From Undaria pinnatifida (taxonomy: Eukaryota; Sar; Phaeophyceae; Laminariales; Alariaceae): a stretch of 64,000 bases of DNA. This document shows positions 20,390 through 32,631 of this stretch, in pieces. Every line of letters starts with the position of its first letter. The first letter of the stretch is position 1. The stretch spans positions 2,575,570-2,639,569 of the forward strand of contig JABAKD010000012.1 of NCBI GenBank assembly GCA_012845835.1, read 5' to 3'. The position numbers were made by a program, and so were the translations under genes. The notes below the pieces were generated by a model, which saw only the letters and a list, made by a program, of their open reading frames with translations, did no database searches and had not been told where the DNA came from.

Positions 20390-21020
20390 AGAAGGGTCAA
20401 AAGCCGAGTTGGAATTTGGGCCTGCAATGTCCCCGTCCGGGAACACCAGGCCTCGGGAGCACGACGCGAATCCGAACCCGTGGTAGTCTCGCCTCGGGTC
20501 TTTCTTCGCTCGTTGGCGGAAAAGCGCTAGAATCCGCTCTAACTGCGCCCGAAAAATGGCAAAAACCGACGGTGTCAACCCGTCGGTAGCCTCGTTTGAC
20601 ATTTGTTGGTCTGCAGTATTCCCTTTTGGGAACACCAGTCCTCGGCTCTTGGGGCCTGTAGTGTCCCCTTGCGGGAGCACCAGGCCACGGGCGCAAGATG
20701 CGAGTCCGAACCCATGGTATCTCGCCTCGGGTCCTCCTCACTCTCTGGCGGAAACTCGTAAGAAGCCGCCCTCCCTGCACCCGAAAAAGATTCCAACATC
20801 GACGGTGCCAACCCGTCGGTAGCCTCGTTGGACATTTGGGTCTGCAATGTCCCCCTCTGGGAACACCAGTTCTCGGCTCTTTGGGCCTGTAGTGTCCCCC
20901 TCAGGAGCACCAGGCCTCGGGAGCACGACGCGAGTCCGAACCCACGGTTTCTCTCGTCGTGGCCTCTTCGCTCTTTGGCGTATAATCGCAAGAAAACTGC
21001 TCTAACTGCGCCCGAAGGGG
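20390..21020 (-). repeat. ~245-bp tandem repeat N-terminal to NADAR
   Basis: About 2.6 units, each encoding roughly 81 residues with the shared words SNEATDGL, DPRRD, FGFASCSRGLVFP and GNTADQQ. The last unit is in frame with the NADAR domain, and earlier units are shifted. Function unknown. Confidence 0.8.
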
Positions 21021-22317
21021 CAGGGGCTCTGAGCTGTTTCTGCTTGACAAGAGGCGCGATTCTTCCGTAAATTTACGGGAATAGCGTCCAGCTGATCAGG
21101 CTGGAGGCCGTGGCGTCACCACTGGCCTGTCGCGCAGTGTCGGATCTTCCTCCTGCGCCACTGGGGCAAACGTAGTCTGAAACACGTGGGTTAGCGTGTT
21201 AAAAGACGAAGCAGGACCCGTAGACCCTGTGGGCGTCTTCTGGAGCGGGGCTCGGGGAAGTGGCAAGAATGTTTTCACCCGAGGAAGATATTTTCCGTTA
21301 TGCCTTTTGGAGAAGGGAGACGAGGTAGCTAATCTTGTCGACTACTCCTTGATGGAAACAAGGACAGAGCGCCCGCTGCTATCGCGACCAAACACCGGAT
21401 CAAGCCTCGCAAAAGATCTCGGTGTTTTAATGTTGGCCTTCCCACACCTCAAGTCGACCGCCACCTCGTGGTAAAAAAAAGTGTTTGAGGGTCGACCGTC
21501 CCACACCTCAAACCGACCGCCACCGCCTGGTCAGGGAGAGGGGTGGATGAACACGTACGCGCAAAAAGGCGACGCTCCGTCACCGCAGCTATATTGTTGC
21601 GCGACGCGTGCCTGGGGGGGGAGCGCGCAAAGCGCAGGCTCCCGTGCAATGGTTGATGGGGGCGGCGTTTGGAGCGCGTACCCCCATTGCTGAGTTTATG
21701 CCGTGGTTGAGGGAAACGGCGCTGAAAGCGCGGTTCCCGTTGCCGAACTCAGACCAAGGCCGAGGGGAACATCGCTGGAAGCGCGCTTTCTCGCCGTCGA
21801 AAGAAAAACAATTACCTGGCTGGAGGAAACGATGCTCGAAACGCTAGTTCCCGCCGCCGGTACCCGCCGTGAGAATCGTCCGCAGACTGCGTAGGAGCCC
21901 GTTGGCTCTTGACAGAGGCAATCTGTGCTGCGTTACTGGATAGGCTAGCAACAGAATACGAGCATCTTCTGTAACCAAAAGAGGTGTCCCCGATAGTTTT
22001 GTCGACGGTGCCGTACCGCCGTCGAGCTGTCGATTGCCGGTACGGAATGTGCCAGGCTGGCGTGCGTGAGTACTTCCGCCCGGGTTATGGGCGGCTCCAA
22101 ACCGCATTCGAGGAGCAGGAGGGGGGGCAGAAGAGGCGGGCGAGCGCGGGATATCACCATGATGCTCCGACGTGTATGTGGTATCGTTGTGACAGTTTAC
22201 CTGGCCCTGGTCCTGGTGGTACCCTCGCGATTGACCTGTAAGATGGCGACCATTTTTCTTGTGGTTGTTCGGGCGAGAAGATATGTCGTCTCGGCGGTAG
22301 CAGACCATGCGTGTTCT
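21021..22317 (-). other. Unresolved chromovirus region between gag and the 81-residue repeats
   Basis: The protease would be expected here. Only short frames are present, with a possible Asp-x-Gly-like LDGGTAPSTK around 22000 that I do not consider sufficient. A ~45-bp duplication (about 21450-21530, 'ccacacctcaa...gaccgccacc') is present. No YxDD motif was seen on the minus strand. Confidence 0.4.
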
Positions 22318-24440
22318 TCAACGTCGGTGTGCGTCATCGTCGCCACGTTGGCCAAGTTCAGGGTTCAAGCAGCCACTCGCAGTGATGAAAGGATGCCTAC
22401 AATGCTTGAAGGAATGGTTGTCTTCGTGGCAGTTGAGGCAAAGCCCCCGGTTTCCTCGGAGGGCATCAGCGCGAGGTAAGAGGAGGCCGCTCCAAAGGGG
22501 AAGGTCGTCTGTTATAAACGAGGCATCAACGGCAAAACCTTCTGCATAATGATGCCCTTCTAGGGGCCAGCAGTTCGATGTGTGGTCAAGCCAAGGGCCG
22601 GATGAATCATCGATGGGCATGGAAGTTGAATGATGGCTCGATCCCGTCTGCCACGAAATCGACTGGGACGGCACTCGGCCCTGGCCGCGCTCATGATCGG
22701 CGGGCCGGGGTCCCGACGGGGCGGATGACCGCGCTCCCGTCGAAGAAGCAGGGAGAGAAAACAATGTTTCGCCGCAGGCGGCAGGTGTCTTATTAGTCAC
22801 TAAAAGCCCGCCACATAGCATCCAACGAGGCGTATGGCCGCGGGTCCGTTGCCTTCGAACCAGGGTACAACACAGGCAGGGGGTACAACACAGGCAGGAG
22901 AGCCGGAAATTGCTCATTCGCCGCCACCCGAACCACCTCCAACACCACATCCGTCCCCGGAGGCAAAACACGCTCACTCCCCGTAGCGGTCGGCACAAGT
23001 ACGCGAAACTCTCGACTGAAATCAGAAAAAGGCATGCCGTTACACATTCCAAAAGTATGCAACTTAGTGTAGCCCTCCTCCGTGTCAACCTCGTCGAAGT
23101 GCGTCATCAGCAGATGGAACAGGAGGGTGAAAGCCTCAGGTCCATATGGTCCTCCTGCCATAGCTCTTGACACCTCTTGCCTACCACGGCCACCTCGCTG
23201 TGATCCGTGCTCGAGGACAAAGACGAGCGGGAGGAAGTTGACGAGCCGTCCCACGCTGAACGTCCTCTCGCGCCATTCCTTTGCCCTCCGTTGCCTCCGC
23301 CAGAGCTGCGGCAAACTGCTCCGGTTGTTTGGACCAAAGTTGCCCCCTCGGCGGCGCCCCCAGCCACACCAGCACCCGATGCGCCTCCCCCGCCTCCACC
23401 ACTGCTGTCACCCCCGCGGTGGTGGTGGTGGTCACCACCCCCACCATTTTTGCCACCACCCCCACGGTTGCGATCCCCGCGGTCGCGACTGTCGCTGCGT
23501 CGCTGTTTCCCCCGGTTTCGTTCAGCCAACTCTTACTCCGGGGTTCGGCCAAAAGACAGGGCCGGGGTCCTCGTTGTGGGCTATCAGCATAGCCTTGACG
23601 AGGGCAAGGGTCGGGGCGGCTCTCGTCTGTCCAGCATAGGGCGTACAATCCACGCGAGTCCAGGCCGCTTCCACTGAAAGGACGTCCGCTTGCCGCGACG
23701 CCGGCCTCTCTGACAAGAGGACGGCGCAGACCGTTTCCGCCACCGCGGTCGCCAACGCTGAGGAGAAGTCTACCCTCGGTGCAGACACCATGAACGCGAC
23801 GATGCTCTTGAAGAAGGCGTCGTTCCCGGGTCGTGGTCGCTGGGATACGACCCCCTGCGGGCGCGACAAAACCAAATGGGCCACGATAGCTCCCGTCGCA
23901 GCCGACGCAACTGATTGGGCGAGGGCTTGTTGCGCCCTCTTCGCTACCAGGGACGCCTCCCGCGCAGTGGTCTTTGCCTGCTCGATATCTTCGTCAAACC
24001 GACGTCGGCGTGCTATCGTCTGGCTGGCGTCGTCGAGCGTCCGCTGGGCCCGCGCCGCCGCATATGCCACGTCCAAGGGGGCGGCATGGGCGCCCCGGTC
24101 CCGGGAGCTCTGGGGGTGACGCTCTGTCTAGAGTGGGGGGGGGCATCTGGTGGCGCTTCCCCGGGGCTGGCGAGAGCTGGCGTCGAGACGCCTCCGAGTC
24201 CGATGGAGGTTTCTCCGTCTTCTTTTTTGCGCGAACCGGCGAGTCGACCCTCTTGGTAGGTGGGTCCGGGTGGAGGTATGGTGCTCCGTCTTCTGTCTCG
24301 TCACCGGAACCCGCCTCCGGTGGTTCCCCCCGTCTCGAGTCGCGGGATCTCGAGCGAGCTCTCCCTGTCTCGTGGGCATCCAGGTTGAGGTGCGTGGAAG
24401 ACCTCAGCCTGCCCCGAGTAGCCCGCTTTCTCACCGGTAG
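22318..24440 (-). pseudogene. Gag polyprotein of the chromovirus
   Basis: Reads in four overlapping frames from about 24434. First is a Ser/Arg/Pro-rich N-terminus (KRVDSPVRAKKKTEKPPSD). Second is a long Ala-rich helical segment (24076-23522, with DEDIEQAKTTAREASLVAKR). Third is a capsid-like region (23314-22793) with GPYGPEAFTLLFHLLMTHFD and PFSDFSREFRVLVP. Last is a CCHC zinc knuckle at about 22399-22440, Cys-x2-Cys-x4-His-x4-Cys within CLNCHEDNHSFKHCRHPF. The knuckle and the capsid pattern fit a Ty3/gypsy gag. Each section break is a frameshift. Gag would package the element RNA. Confidence 0.8.
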
Positions 24441-25111
24441 ATATGTTGCTTGTTGTCTGTAGGGAGGGCAGCGGAAGGAGGGGGTGTGGGGGGAGATGGC
24501 GGGATGGGCACGACGCGTAAAGAAGCTATGGAGGCAGAAATATTGTTGTGGTGTCCCTGCTGCAAGTAGCGGTATATTTGTGTTTCACCAAACAGCAAGA
24601 TATGGACCTCGACTCCGCCCAGCATCAGTCATGGTAGCAGCCACGCCAACTAGCCGTATAAAAGGAGGACAGCGGTAAGAAGGGTACCATCCACCAAAAC
24701 CGCAACATATGAGCAGCGCCCGGTCAGACCGTAGGGTATACGGGTAACGCCCGCACGAATCGCAGTAAAAGCAGCCAAAAATGGGCAGCACTAGCCCTAA
24801 CCGCAGTGCAGGTGGTGCAACACAGTAAAGGTACCTTTGCACCCATCGCACTTGAACAGGCATCATTTAACCTAAGCGGGGGGGGTGGCACAGGAAAGCG
24901 TCGCCCAGAACGCCCACGCCCATCGCACTAATACAGGCAGCGTTTATCCCATGCAGTGTAGGGGGGAAGCACAGTAAAGGGACGCCTAACTCGTCGACGC
25001 TCATCGCACCTTGACTTGCTATTGTGGCAGCATTCCTCCAATCTCTCCGATGTTTTTTTTTCGTAGCGATTTTTCTTTTGCTTTTCTTTCTGTCCCGCCG
25101 CCAACGCCTTT
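24441..25111 (-). other. Chromovirus leader with candidate primer-binding site
   Basis: Untranslated leader between the 5' LTR and gag. On the minus strand, 8 nt inside the LTR, TGGCGGCGGGACAG (complement of 25090-25103) could pair with a tRNA 3' end including CCA. The 8-nt spacing is long and the tRNA is not identified, so this is tentative. The rest (24640-24990) holds Ala/Pro-poor repeats with 'cgcccatcgca' words, no ORF. Confidence 0.4.
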
Positions 25112-25379
25112 TGTAAGGTTATAGGTGGGGACACAGAGTGCCCCCTGCAGGTCTGCCAATTGAGCAGGTCCTCGGAAAGAACTCACTTTCTTTTCCTTCG
25201 TAGAGACGTTGCTTTTTTCGATTCCACCTGAGAGAGCCCCGGATAGCTTCTGAGATCGGAGGCACATGCCTCCGATCTATCTCCTAACTTTCCCGAATAT
25301 GAAACGCCAACCTTATCATACGAAACCCATCCAAACCATCTCAAATTCATATAATTACAGGCCTTTTGAGGCCGTATCA
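25112..25379 (-). repeat. 5' LTR of the chromovirus
   Basis: Partner of 14972-15240 in the same orientation. On the minus strand it begins TGATACGGCC (a few bases of the TGTTAAGATACGG end are missing, eroded into the microsatellite) and ends CCTTACA. Confidence 0.75.
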
Positions 25380-25806
<427 letters not shown>

Positions 25807-27420
25807 AAGTAAGCGCCAACGTCCTCGCCACGAAAAAAAAGGAAAAAAATGATAAACCAAAGTAAAGAAGAAAACTGTATGCGCGCACGCAGCCTCTATC
25901 GCCTATATATCTCCCATCATCATGCTGTTCCTGCCTACGTCCAATCTATTCCATCCACCTACTGTAACCTCTTGATCCACCCTTTCTTTCTTTTCTCTCC
26001 TGCCGGTTGTATTTAACAGTAGTGTAGCCTAGTACCGCTAACGCTAATAATCTACTCCACTCAGCACGCTGCGTGTTAATCGTTTCAGACATCTAATATT
26101 ACTCTCTTCAGTGAATGAAATACTTTGTACCCTCTGGGAAGTAAAAAGTGTAGAGCAAAGGCAATATTCCCATGGTATACCGATCCTTACTCTTAGCTCT
26201 TCTGGGCGGTGGACGTACCTGGTGCCTGGGTGTGGTACATATTTTTATGTACACTCTCACCGAAAAATACCGCTGTTATTGTTCTCTACCGACCGGGTAT
26301 GTTTTGTATGTGTTGTATGTGTTGTATGCGCGCGGAATCATAGCCGAAGGAATGCGCGCTTTATTTTTCCTTGCTCGCTATATACGCACAGCAGTGAAGA
26401 CTAGTCTAGATTACACACATGTGACAGCAACAACAACAGAAAATTAAGTGATCATACATACGAACGCACGCAGTACACAGAGCAGCAGTACATCCAGCAC
26501 ATGGAGTCAACGTACGAGTGCATGTGATAGCTTGTAAAATACAAGGATCTTTCCTCGATTGAATATATAGACTTTGTAGTATGGCTGGGGGGTGCAGGGG
26601 GGTTACTAAGATAATGTCAAGATATATTTTTAACAGTATTAATACGTAAGATATTTTGGTATAAATAAATGTACAACGGTCTGACAACAATACGCGGCCA
26701 CCCCCCGGCGTGTTGCCTCTCAGCTGGGGAAGAGTCGGACTCATGATAAAAAAAACACAACAACAGCAGTAGACTATATAGTACTGGAGTATATTGTATA
26801 CATAGCCGTCGTAGCCGTGTTAGCTACAATATATATGCAGTGTTGTATGTATAATCTCTCATTTTTTTTATAATATATGTGATTCGTCGGAGATGCTACG
26901 AAAGAGGGGGGGTGGGCTCAGTCGGCTGTTAAACGGATGAGATGCAGGGGCATTTGTGACCTTTTGGTTTAATACTTGTTTAGGAGATTTTTGTACGTCA
27001 ATCGGTTTGGGATGTATGTATGTGTTGTATATGTTTACGCGTCTTGTTTTTTTGCGTGCGCTGTATTTTCTTCCGCCTTGTTTTGCGATTGACGCATATA
27101 TATACGCTGCGCATTATCGGATGACAAAAATATAAACATACTAATAATAGACTAGTCTATAGTTTGCACGCACGGATATTACACTGATTCAAGAAAAAAA
27201 ATAATAGTGACATGTCAGATGATGCAGCGCGGCTAGCACGCGCTCTTTCAGCCGCTTGCGTTGCGGAAGCATTTTTAGGGTAGCTTGTTTAGTGCTTTGT
27301 CTAACTCACAGCAATTAATCACCTATACCATCAGGTAGCCATACATGACTACCTGGTACCATCCGCATACATACGGTAGTAGCTTTTCTCCGTATGATAC
27401 CTTTCATCATGCTGTTATAT
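25807..27420. other. AT-rich unique sequence, nothing recognised
   Basis: No credible ORF (longest about 110 codons, with no domain), no tRNA-like structure and no repeat shared with the rest of the window. Confidence 0.5.
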
Positions 27421-27423
27421 AAT

Positions 27424-27790
27424 AGCGAAGTATGACTAACGAGGTAACGTAATTGAGCGCGTGTATACCAAGTATGACTAACGAGGTAACGTAATTGAGC
27501 GCATGTATACCAAGCGTTCCTTAAAAACTGACGATTCGCATTTCTCCCTCTAGTGCTCAATGGCGGAGACAGTGCATGGCCACATACATCACCTCGCATG
27601 TTGTATTTGGCAATACGTATCTCTTTCGTATAATTAGCCATTGTCAGAAAATAATGGTAACTGTATGATGGTGGTGACAAACAGTGCATGACTACATACA
27701 TCACCTCCCCTGTTGTATTTGGCAATACGACTCTCTTTCTTATAATTAGCGATGTCAGAAAGTAATGGTAACTACAAATATTCTATAAAA
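27424..27790. repeat. Two short tandem duplications
   Basis: A 46-bp unit is duplicated at about 27424-27515 (sharing 'gactaacgaggtaacgtaa'). A ~110-bp unit is duplicated at about 27571-27790 (sharing 'acatacatcacctc', 'gttgtatttggcaatacg' and 'cagaaa.taatggtaact'). Confidence 0.85.
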
Positions 27791-27949
27791 TATTCTAGCT
27801 TTCGATCCATGTACAACAACAAATTATGCAGATTTAAACACGTTATTTACTACACTTTAACACTGGGTTGCATGCTGCATCGAACATCAAACCTTCTAGA
27901 ATAGTAAACATTGCCAGGCAGATGATATAAAGGGATGTCTTCTTGCTTC

Positions 27950-29370
27950 AATCGTCAGGTTTGTCCCCTTTGAGGATGTATAGTTTCCGCGCACATATTG
28001 AAATGTCCCGCCCCCCGCCCCCCCCCCCTCCTCTCCCCGTCCCCTGATCCCTCTTGTTCATAAAAAACCCACCCCTTTCACCCCCCCCCGCCGTCCCCCG
28101 ATCCCTCCCCCCCCCCCCCCCCTTCCGCCTAGTTTGTCCAAACGCCCCACTCACAATCGAAATCGGCCAGAGTAATAAACACCTATACGCAGTTGATATC
28201 ACGTCATTATCTTTCTGACCACCCATGACGTAGTTTTCATTCTTTCCCCCCACCCCCCCCAAACCCCCCCCCTCCAACGCCCCCTCTTTTCCAACCACCC
28301 GCACGATCGCCTAGACCTAGCACCACGCGTATAACAAGCCCCTACATATCTTTGATCTCACAGCCGGAGTGTATTTGTATATTATTTGTGACCTAAACCT
28401 CCTAAAAAATCCCCCCCCCCCCCCCCTTCTAGCTCTCCCTTGCTCAAACGCCCCACCTAATATCGAAATCCGCCAGATTAATAAACACTTCACGCACTGG
28501 ATATCACCTCATGATCTTTCGAGAGCCATCCATGCCGCTGCTTCCCCTCCCCCCCCCCCGCCCCGAACGCCCCCTTCTTCCCCACCACCCGCACCATCGC
28601 CTAGACCTAGCACCACACGTATAACAAACCCCTCACCTAAAACCCTTCCTCCCCCCCGCCTCCACCCCCCACCTCCCCAAACCCCCCCACCCCATCCCAA
28701 CCCCACCCCCTCGAACACTCCGCCCTCTCTCTACTCACTGATTGTACGACTTACCCCAGGATATACATGAAAAACTGATGCATTCTTTCCAAAACCGTCA
28801 CATTTATCCCCTCAAAATAATGTACAGTTTCCACGCACAGATTGAGCTGCCCCACACGCCCCACCCCCGCCCCAACCCCCCCCCCCCCCCTATGATAAAC
28901 TGGTGCATTTTTTTTTTCTTGTTTTCCCAAAAACCGTCAGATTTATCCCCTTGAAAGGATTTATAGATTACACGCACAAATTGCCCGCCCGTCCGCCCCC
29001 CTCCCCCCACCAACCCCGCTCGCCTTTGATCAAAACCAGGCCCCCACGTCCTTCAAACCTCCGCCCCCCCCTCACCGGTTATTCGACTTACAGGATTCAC
29101 TTGATAAAAGGATACATTTCCCTCCACAGCTGTCAGATTTTGTCCCCCTCAGAAACGGGTTTTATAGTTTCCGCGCACAGACTGACTAACATCACCCTGT
29201 TGACCCTGATAGCTACACTGTAGTTGTAAGGGGAGTCGCCGACCTGTATCCTTAATGAGGACGCACAACCCGTAATACGCGCGATCGGAGTATCACACAC
29301 AGCTTGCAAAGATGACTTTCGACAAAATCTTCGATCTCACAACTGGAGTGTATTTTCATTTTTCATGATA
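27950..29370 (+). repeat. C-rich composite repeat
   Basis: Successive diverged modules built around 'gtatagtttccgcgcacagattga', long poly-C tracts and 'ccgcacaatcgcctagacctagcaccacgcgtataac'-type blocks. The right part (about 28340-29360) is repeated in inverse orientation at 55430-56250. It ends with 'cagcttgcaaagatga' and 'gatctcacaactggagtgtattttcat'. Non-coding. Confidence 0.7.
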
Positions 29371-30030
29371 ATAATAGGTGTACATGAGTGTAGACGATGA
29401 TGATATAGTGCAGTTTAGTTGTTAACGCAGGGTATATCACTTCTTGTATATATATACCAACGGCTACGACCCGACGGTCTCAACAACCATCAGATATCTA
29501 TCTCTGCGAAGAGGTGTGCACATGTATGTGCTCCATGTATGTCTCTTTTTTGTTTAGGTAGGCCCTTGCTCATGTATTATTATATTGTAGTTGTAGGAGT
29601 AGCAGTAGAAGTAATACTAATAAAACAGTAGTAGCGGGGGTTGCACCATAGATCAGCCTCCACAGACGGCCTTCGCAGTAGAAGAGAGTGAAGGAGGACA
29701 CCTGGTTCCTCTCGTCGAGCTAACAACGACAGCTACACATATCGCGACACGGACACAAGCAACCATAACATTCTTCGTGTGCATATTGGCGTCCTTTAGG
29801 TATTTCCTTCTTTTTGGAGATGCTCGTGTATGAGTGATCAACGCTGAAGATCATACTGCACGTTGACGGATAGAAAAGTTGAGATTCATGGCAACTCTAA
29901 CTGTTCTTTCTAATGTGCAGGGCATATGTTCCAAATGTCGGATATATACCCGCACACAGAATACTTTCGAAATACCTGGTAGATGCCGTTTAGAGCCAAC
30001 CATGTAAAAAATAACAGTTGGTGACGCCGT
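29371..30030. other. No recognisable feature
   Basis: Unique sequence. Short frames only, and no repeat partner was noticed. Confidence 0.45.
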
Positions 30031-30031
30031 T

Positions 30032-30102
30032 ACCGTCATCGTCATCATCATCATCACCATTTCACCATCATCATCATCACCATCATCACCATCACCATCA
30101 CC

Positions 30103-30134
<32 letters not shown>

Positions 30135-30240
30135 CACCATCATCAGCATCACCATAATCATCATCACCATAATCATCATCACCATCACCACAATCGTCAC
30201 CATCATCATCGTCACCAGATGGATCATCATCATTATGTGC
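30032..30240. repeat. CAT/CAC trinucleotide microsatellite
   Basis: About 200 bp of ATC/ACC triplets. The plus frame reads poly-His and the minus frame poly-Met. These are repeat artefacts, not a histidine-rich protein. Confidence 0.96.
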
Positions 30241-32172
30241 TTCTGTTTAAAAAGTTTAAAAATCCACGCAAAGGGCCCTTTTGGATCCAATTTCAAGATG
30301 ACGTGGATCACAGTTGATGTCTTTATATCTTCATCATATCGACGATTGACGGTCATTTTAAAGTGTTTACGATATAGACTACAACAGTATACTGTAGACT
30401 ACATACATACCTCAAGCTTTCACGTTCGTTTTGCATAAAAAGTCGACACCATGTATACCACCATATATTTCTTCGCGTTGTTCATGTATACAATAATCAA
30501 AGGGACACGACGAGCATTATTATCATTGTTTTGTATGCTGGAGGGTAGACGTTAACGAACTTACTTGTTGAATAAGGCCATCGAAAAACTCAGTGTGTAA
30601 AGGCAGATCGTCTATGTGGTCGAGGTTTGTGAGCTACACACGGGGCATACCAGGTATAAAACTAATGCTGTAGGAAGAGGAGGTTTCCTTGCTTGTTTGC
30701 GCCCCCCCCGGGTTTGTTTACTATTCTTTGTTCACACACAGTTGTTTTTTTGTGAGTGATAGGCATTTAAGTCTGCTACATTATGCCATACGCGTTGTCC
30801 GGTGACAAGTACGATGACAAAGATCGCAATTAAGACCACATCGCAAGGTGCTTAAGATTATTCCAATGCATGCTCATGTACATCAGGCCTTAAAAAGGTA
30901 TGCGGTACAATAGGTCTATGCGGTGGTGGTGCGGTGGTTGGTGGTGGCGTTGAAAGAACCCATCCACTTTCTTCCCCCGGGGAATAAATTATTCTACACT
31001 TTTTCACATCGCGTTTTATACAACTGACTGTGAAGGATATTGCGGTTTTCATAATCCGAAGGGTCTAAAAGCGCTACAACCGCCATAGAAGAAGCTCCAA
31101 GTCGCTCGAGCTACGTATGTTTTCATATATATATATATACAATAGAGCCACCGAATAAAAATAACGCATAATTGACACATTAACATTATAGATCGACCAC
31201 ACGGGAACTTTCAAGAGGAAATATTGATAGCGCCACAGGAACAATATATGCGTGCAAGGAAACTTCAGGGAAGCACAGGAGCCCATCCACCAGAGACTGC
31301 GTTTCACCACGTGCCGGGGTTGACAAAAAGCACACACACACACACACGCTCAACCCCCCCAAAGGTGAAAGTATTTACATGGTGTCCCTCGCAGCTTTGC
31401 AAAGATGAGTATCAAACATCTCATTTATTTTCGAATTAACAGCTGACAACAACCACGAACGGCTGCTGTTGTTGCTATATACAGCTGAATTTAATTTGAT
31501 TTTCATCGCTGTGTTTGTTCGGGTGGGGCGCGGGTGTTCGCGAGTGATCGGCGTTTAAGCCTGTTAATAATTCATGGACCATACGCATTGCATTGTCCGG
31601 TGATAAATCCGACGATAAAGATCGCAATTAAGACCACACACATCACAGACAATGAGCAAGGTTTTTCCAGGGAAAACGCTCATATTTTCAACAGGTACTA
31701 CTAAGAAGGTATGCGGTATAATAGGTCTACGGTGGTGGTGGTGTGGGTGAAAGAGCTCGTCCACTCACCCCGGGAACGAATTGTTACCAGGTACACGACG
31801 AGCCTCTTTCACGCCGGTCTACTACACAACTGACTGGAGGATTGCGGTTTTCATGAAATTAATCCAAAGGGTCTAAAAGCGCTACTACAGCCGCCACAAA
31901 AGTAGCCCCAAGGCGCTCGCTATGATATCACCGAAGAATCAAAAGAACACCTTACTTATTGGTTATTTAACATTGTCGATCGAACCAACTAGAAGAGGAG
32001 GAGGTTATTTTACAAGAGGAATGTTTGATATTGCACCACAGGAATGTGCACAAGGAAATTTCAGGGAAGCACAGCAGCTCATCCATCAGTCAGTGCGTTT
32101 CCCACGTGCCGGGTAACAAAAACAAAACACATTCGACGACACAAGAAAAAACGTACGTATTTTATGGTATTG

Positions 32173-32260
32173 TTAACCCCTTTACAACTGGAAACCCGTT
32201 TTTGGGGACAAAATTACTTTAATTTAGGATAGGGAGGGGTTCGGGGGCTCTAAAGGGGTA
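32173..32260 (+). mobile_element. TTAA-MITE copy 1
   Basis: Starts TTAACCCCTTTACAACTGG and ends CTCTAAAGGGGTA. The right TTAA is damaged at the junction with TRIM T3. One of nine copies of a ~91-bp element whose ends are TTAACCCCTTTA and TAAAGGGGTTAA. Confidence 0.8.
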
Positions 32261-32631
32261 TTAGTAGTGGGGTATTAGTCCGTTTGACCACCTTGCAAAA
32301 GGTTAACCCATAGCTTACCCAAACTAAGCCTTATAGCACTCTCCCGCCCTGAAACGGCGGGATAGCTGGTCGGCCGGATATACGGGCGGGCCTGTCAATA
32401 TATCTAAGCGGTTTCATTTCCTGGGGATACCGGGGAAAGTATTTTTCAAGTTCGATCATGGGGAAAGTCTGAAAAAGTTTATTATAAGGTAGATGTGGGA
32501 TTCGAACCCACGACACAACAACCCATGGTCTGTCGACGACGCCGTTTGTTGAGGTATTAGTGGGGTATTAGTCCGTTTGACCCACTTGCAAAAGGTTAAC
32601 CAATAGCTTACCCAAACTAAGCCTTATAACA
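32261..32631 (-). mobile_element. TRIM copy T3
   Basis: Reverse-orientation TRIM with both LTRs (left truncated, right about 32545-32631 ending TTATAACA), internal GATTCGAACCCACGACAC and PBS complement CTGTCGACGACGCCG. Its internal region keeps the uninterrupted GGGGAAAGTATTTTTCAAG, the reference for the integration site of the YR retrotransposon in T1. Confidence 0.87.

Larger units (their letters stand above)
14972..25379 (-). mobile_element. Ty3/gypsy chromovirus-like LTR retrotransposon carrying a NADAR domain
   Basis: Read on the minus strand: LTR (25379-25112), leader, gag, unresolved region, 81-residue repeats, NADAR, RT connection and RNase H, low-complexity linker, integrase, chromodomain-like region, Tudor-like tail, LTR (15240-14972). 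Integrase follows RNase H, the Ty3/gypsy order. The catalytic RT palm (a YxDD motif) is not visible anywhere between gag and RNase H on this strand. The copy is either deleted or non-autonomous, and frameshifts affect every domain. Confidence 0.82.

Noticed and set aside
21945-22308. Aspartic protease (LDGGTA) of the chromovirus
   Set aside because: The triad context and the hydrophobic flanks expected around Asp-Ser/Thr-Gly are missing; position fits but sequence support is too weak.
22318-22480. RT catalytic motif from the GDDDAHRR residues near 22320-22345 (minus)
   Set aside because: It follows the gag zinc knuckle, lacks the hydrophobic residues around YxDD and has no palm sequence beside it.
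30000-30356. A histidine-rich metal-binding protein
   Set aside because: The His run is a CAT/CAC microsatellite with no flanking conserved sequence.
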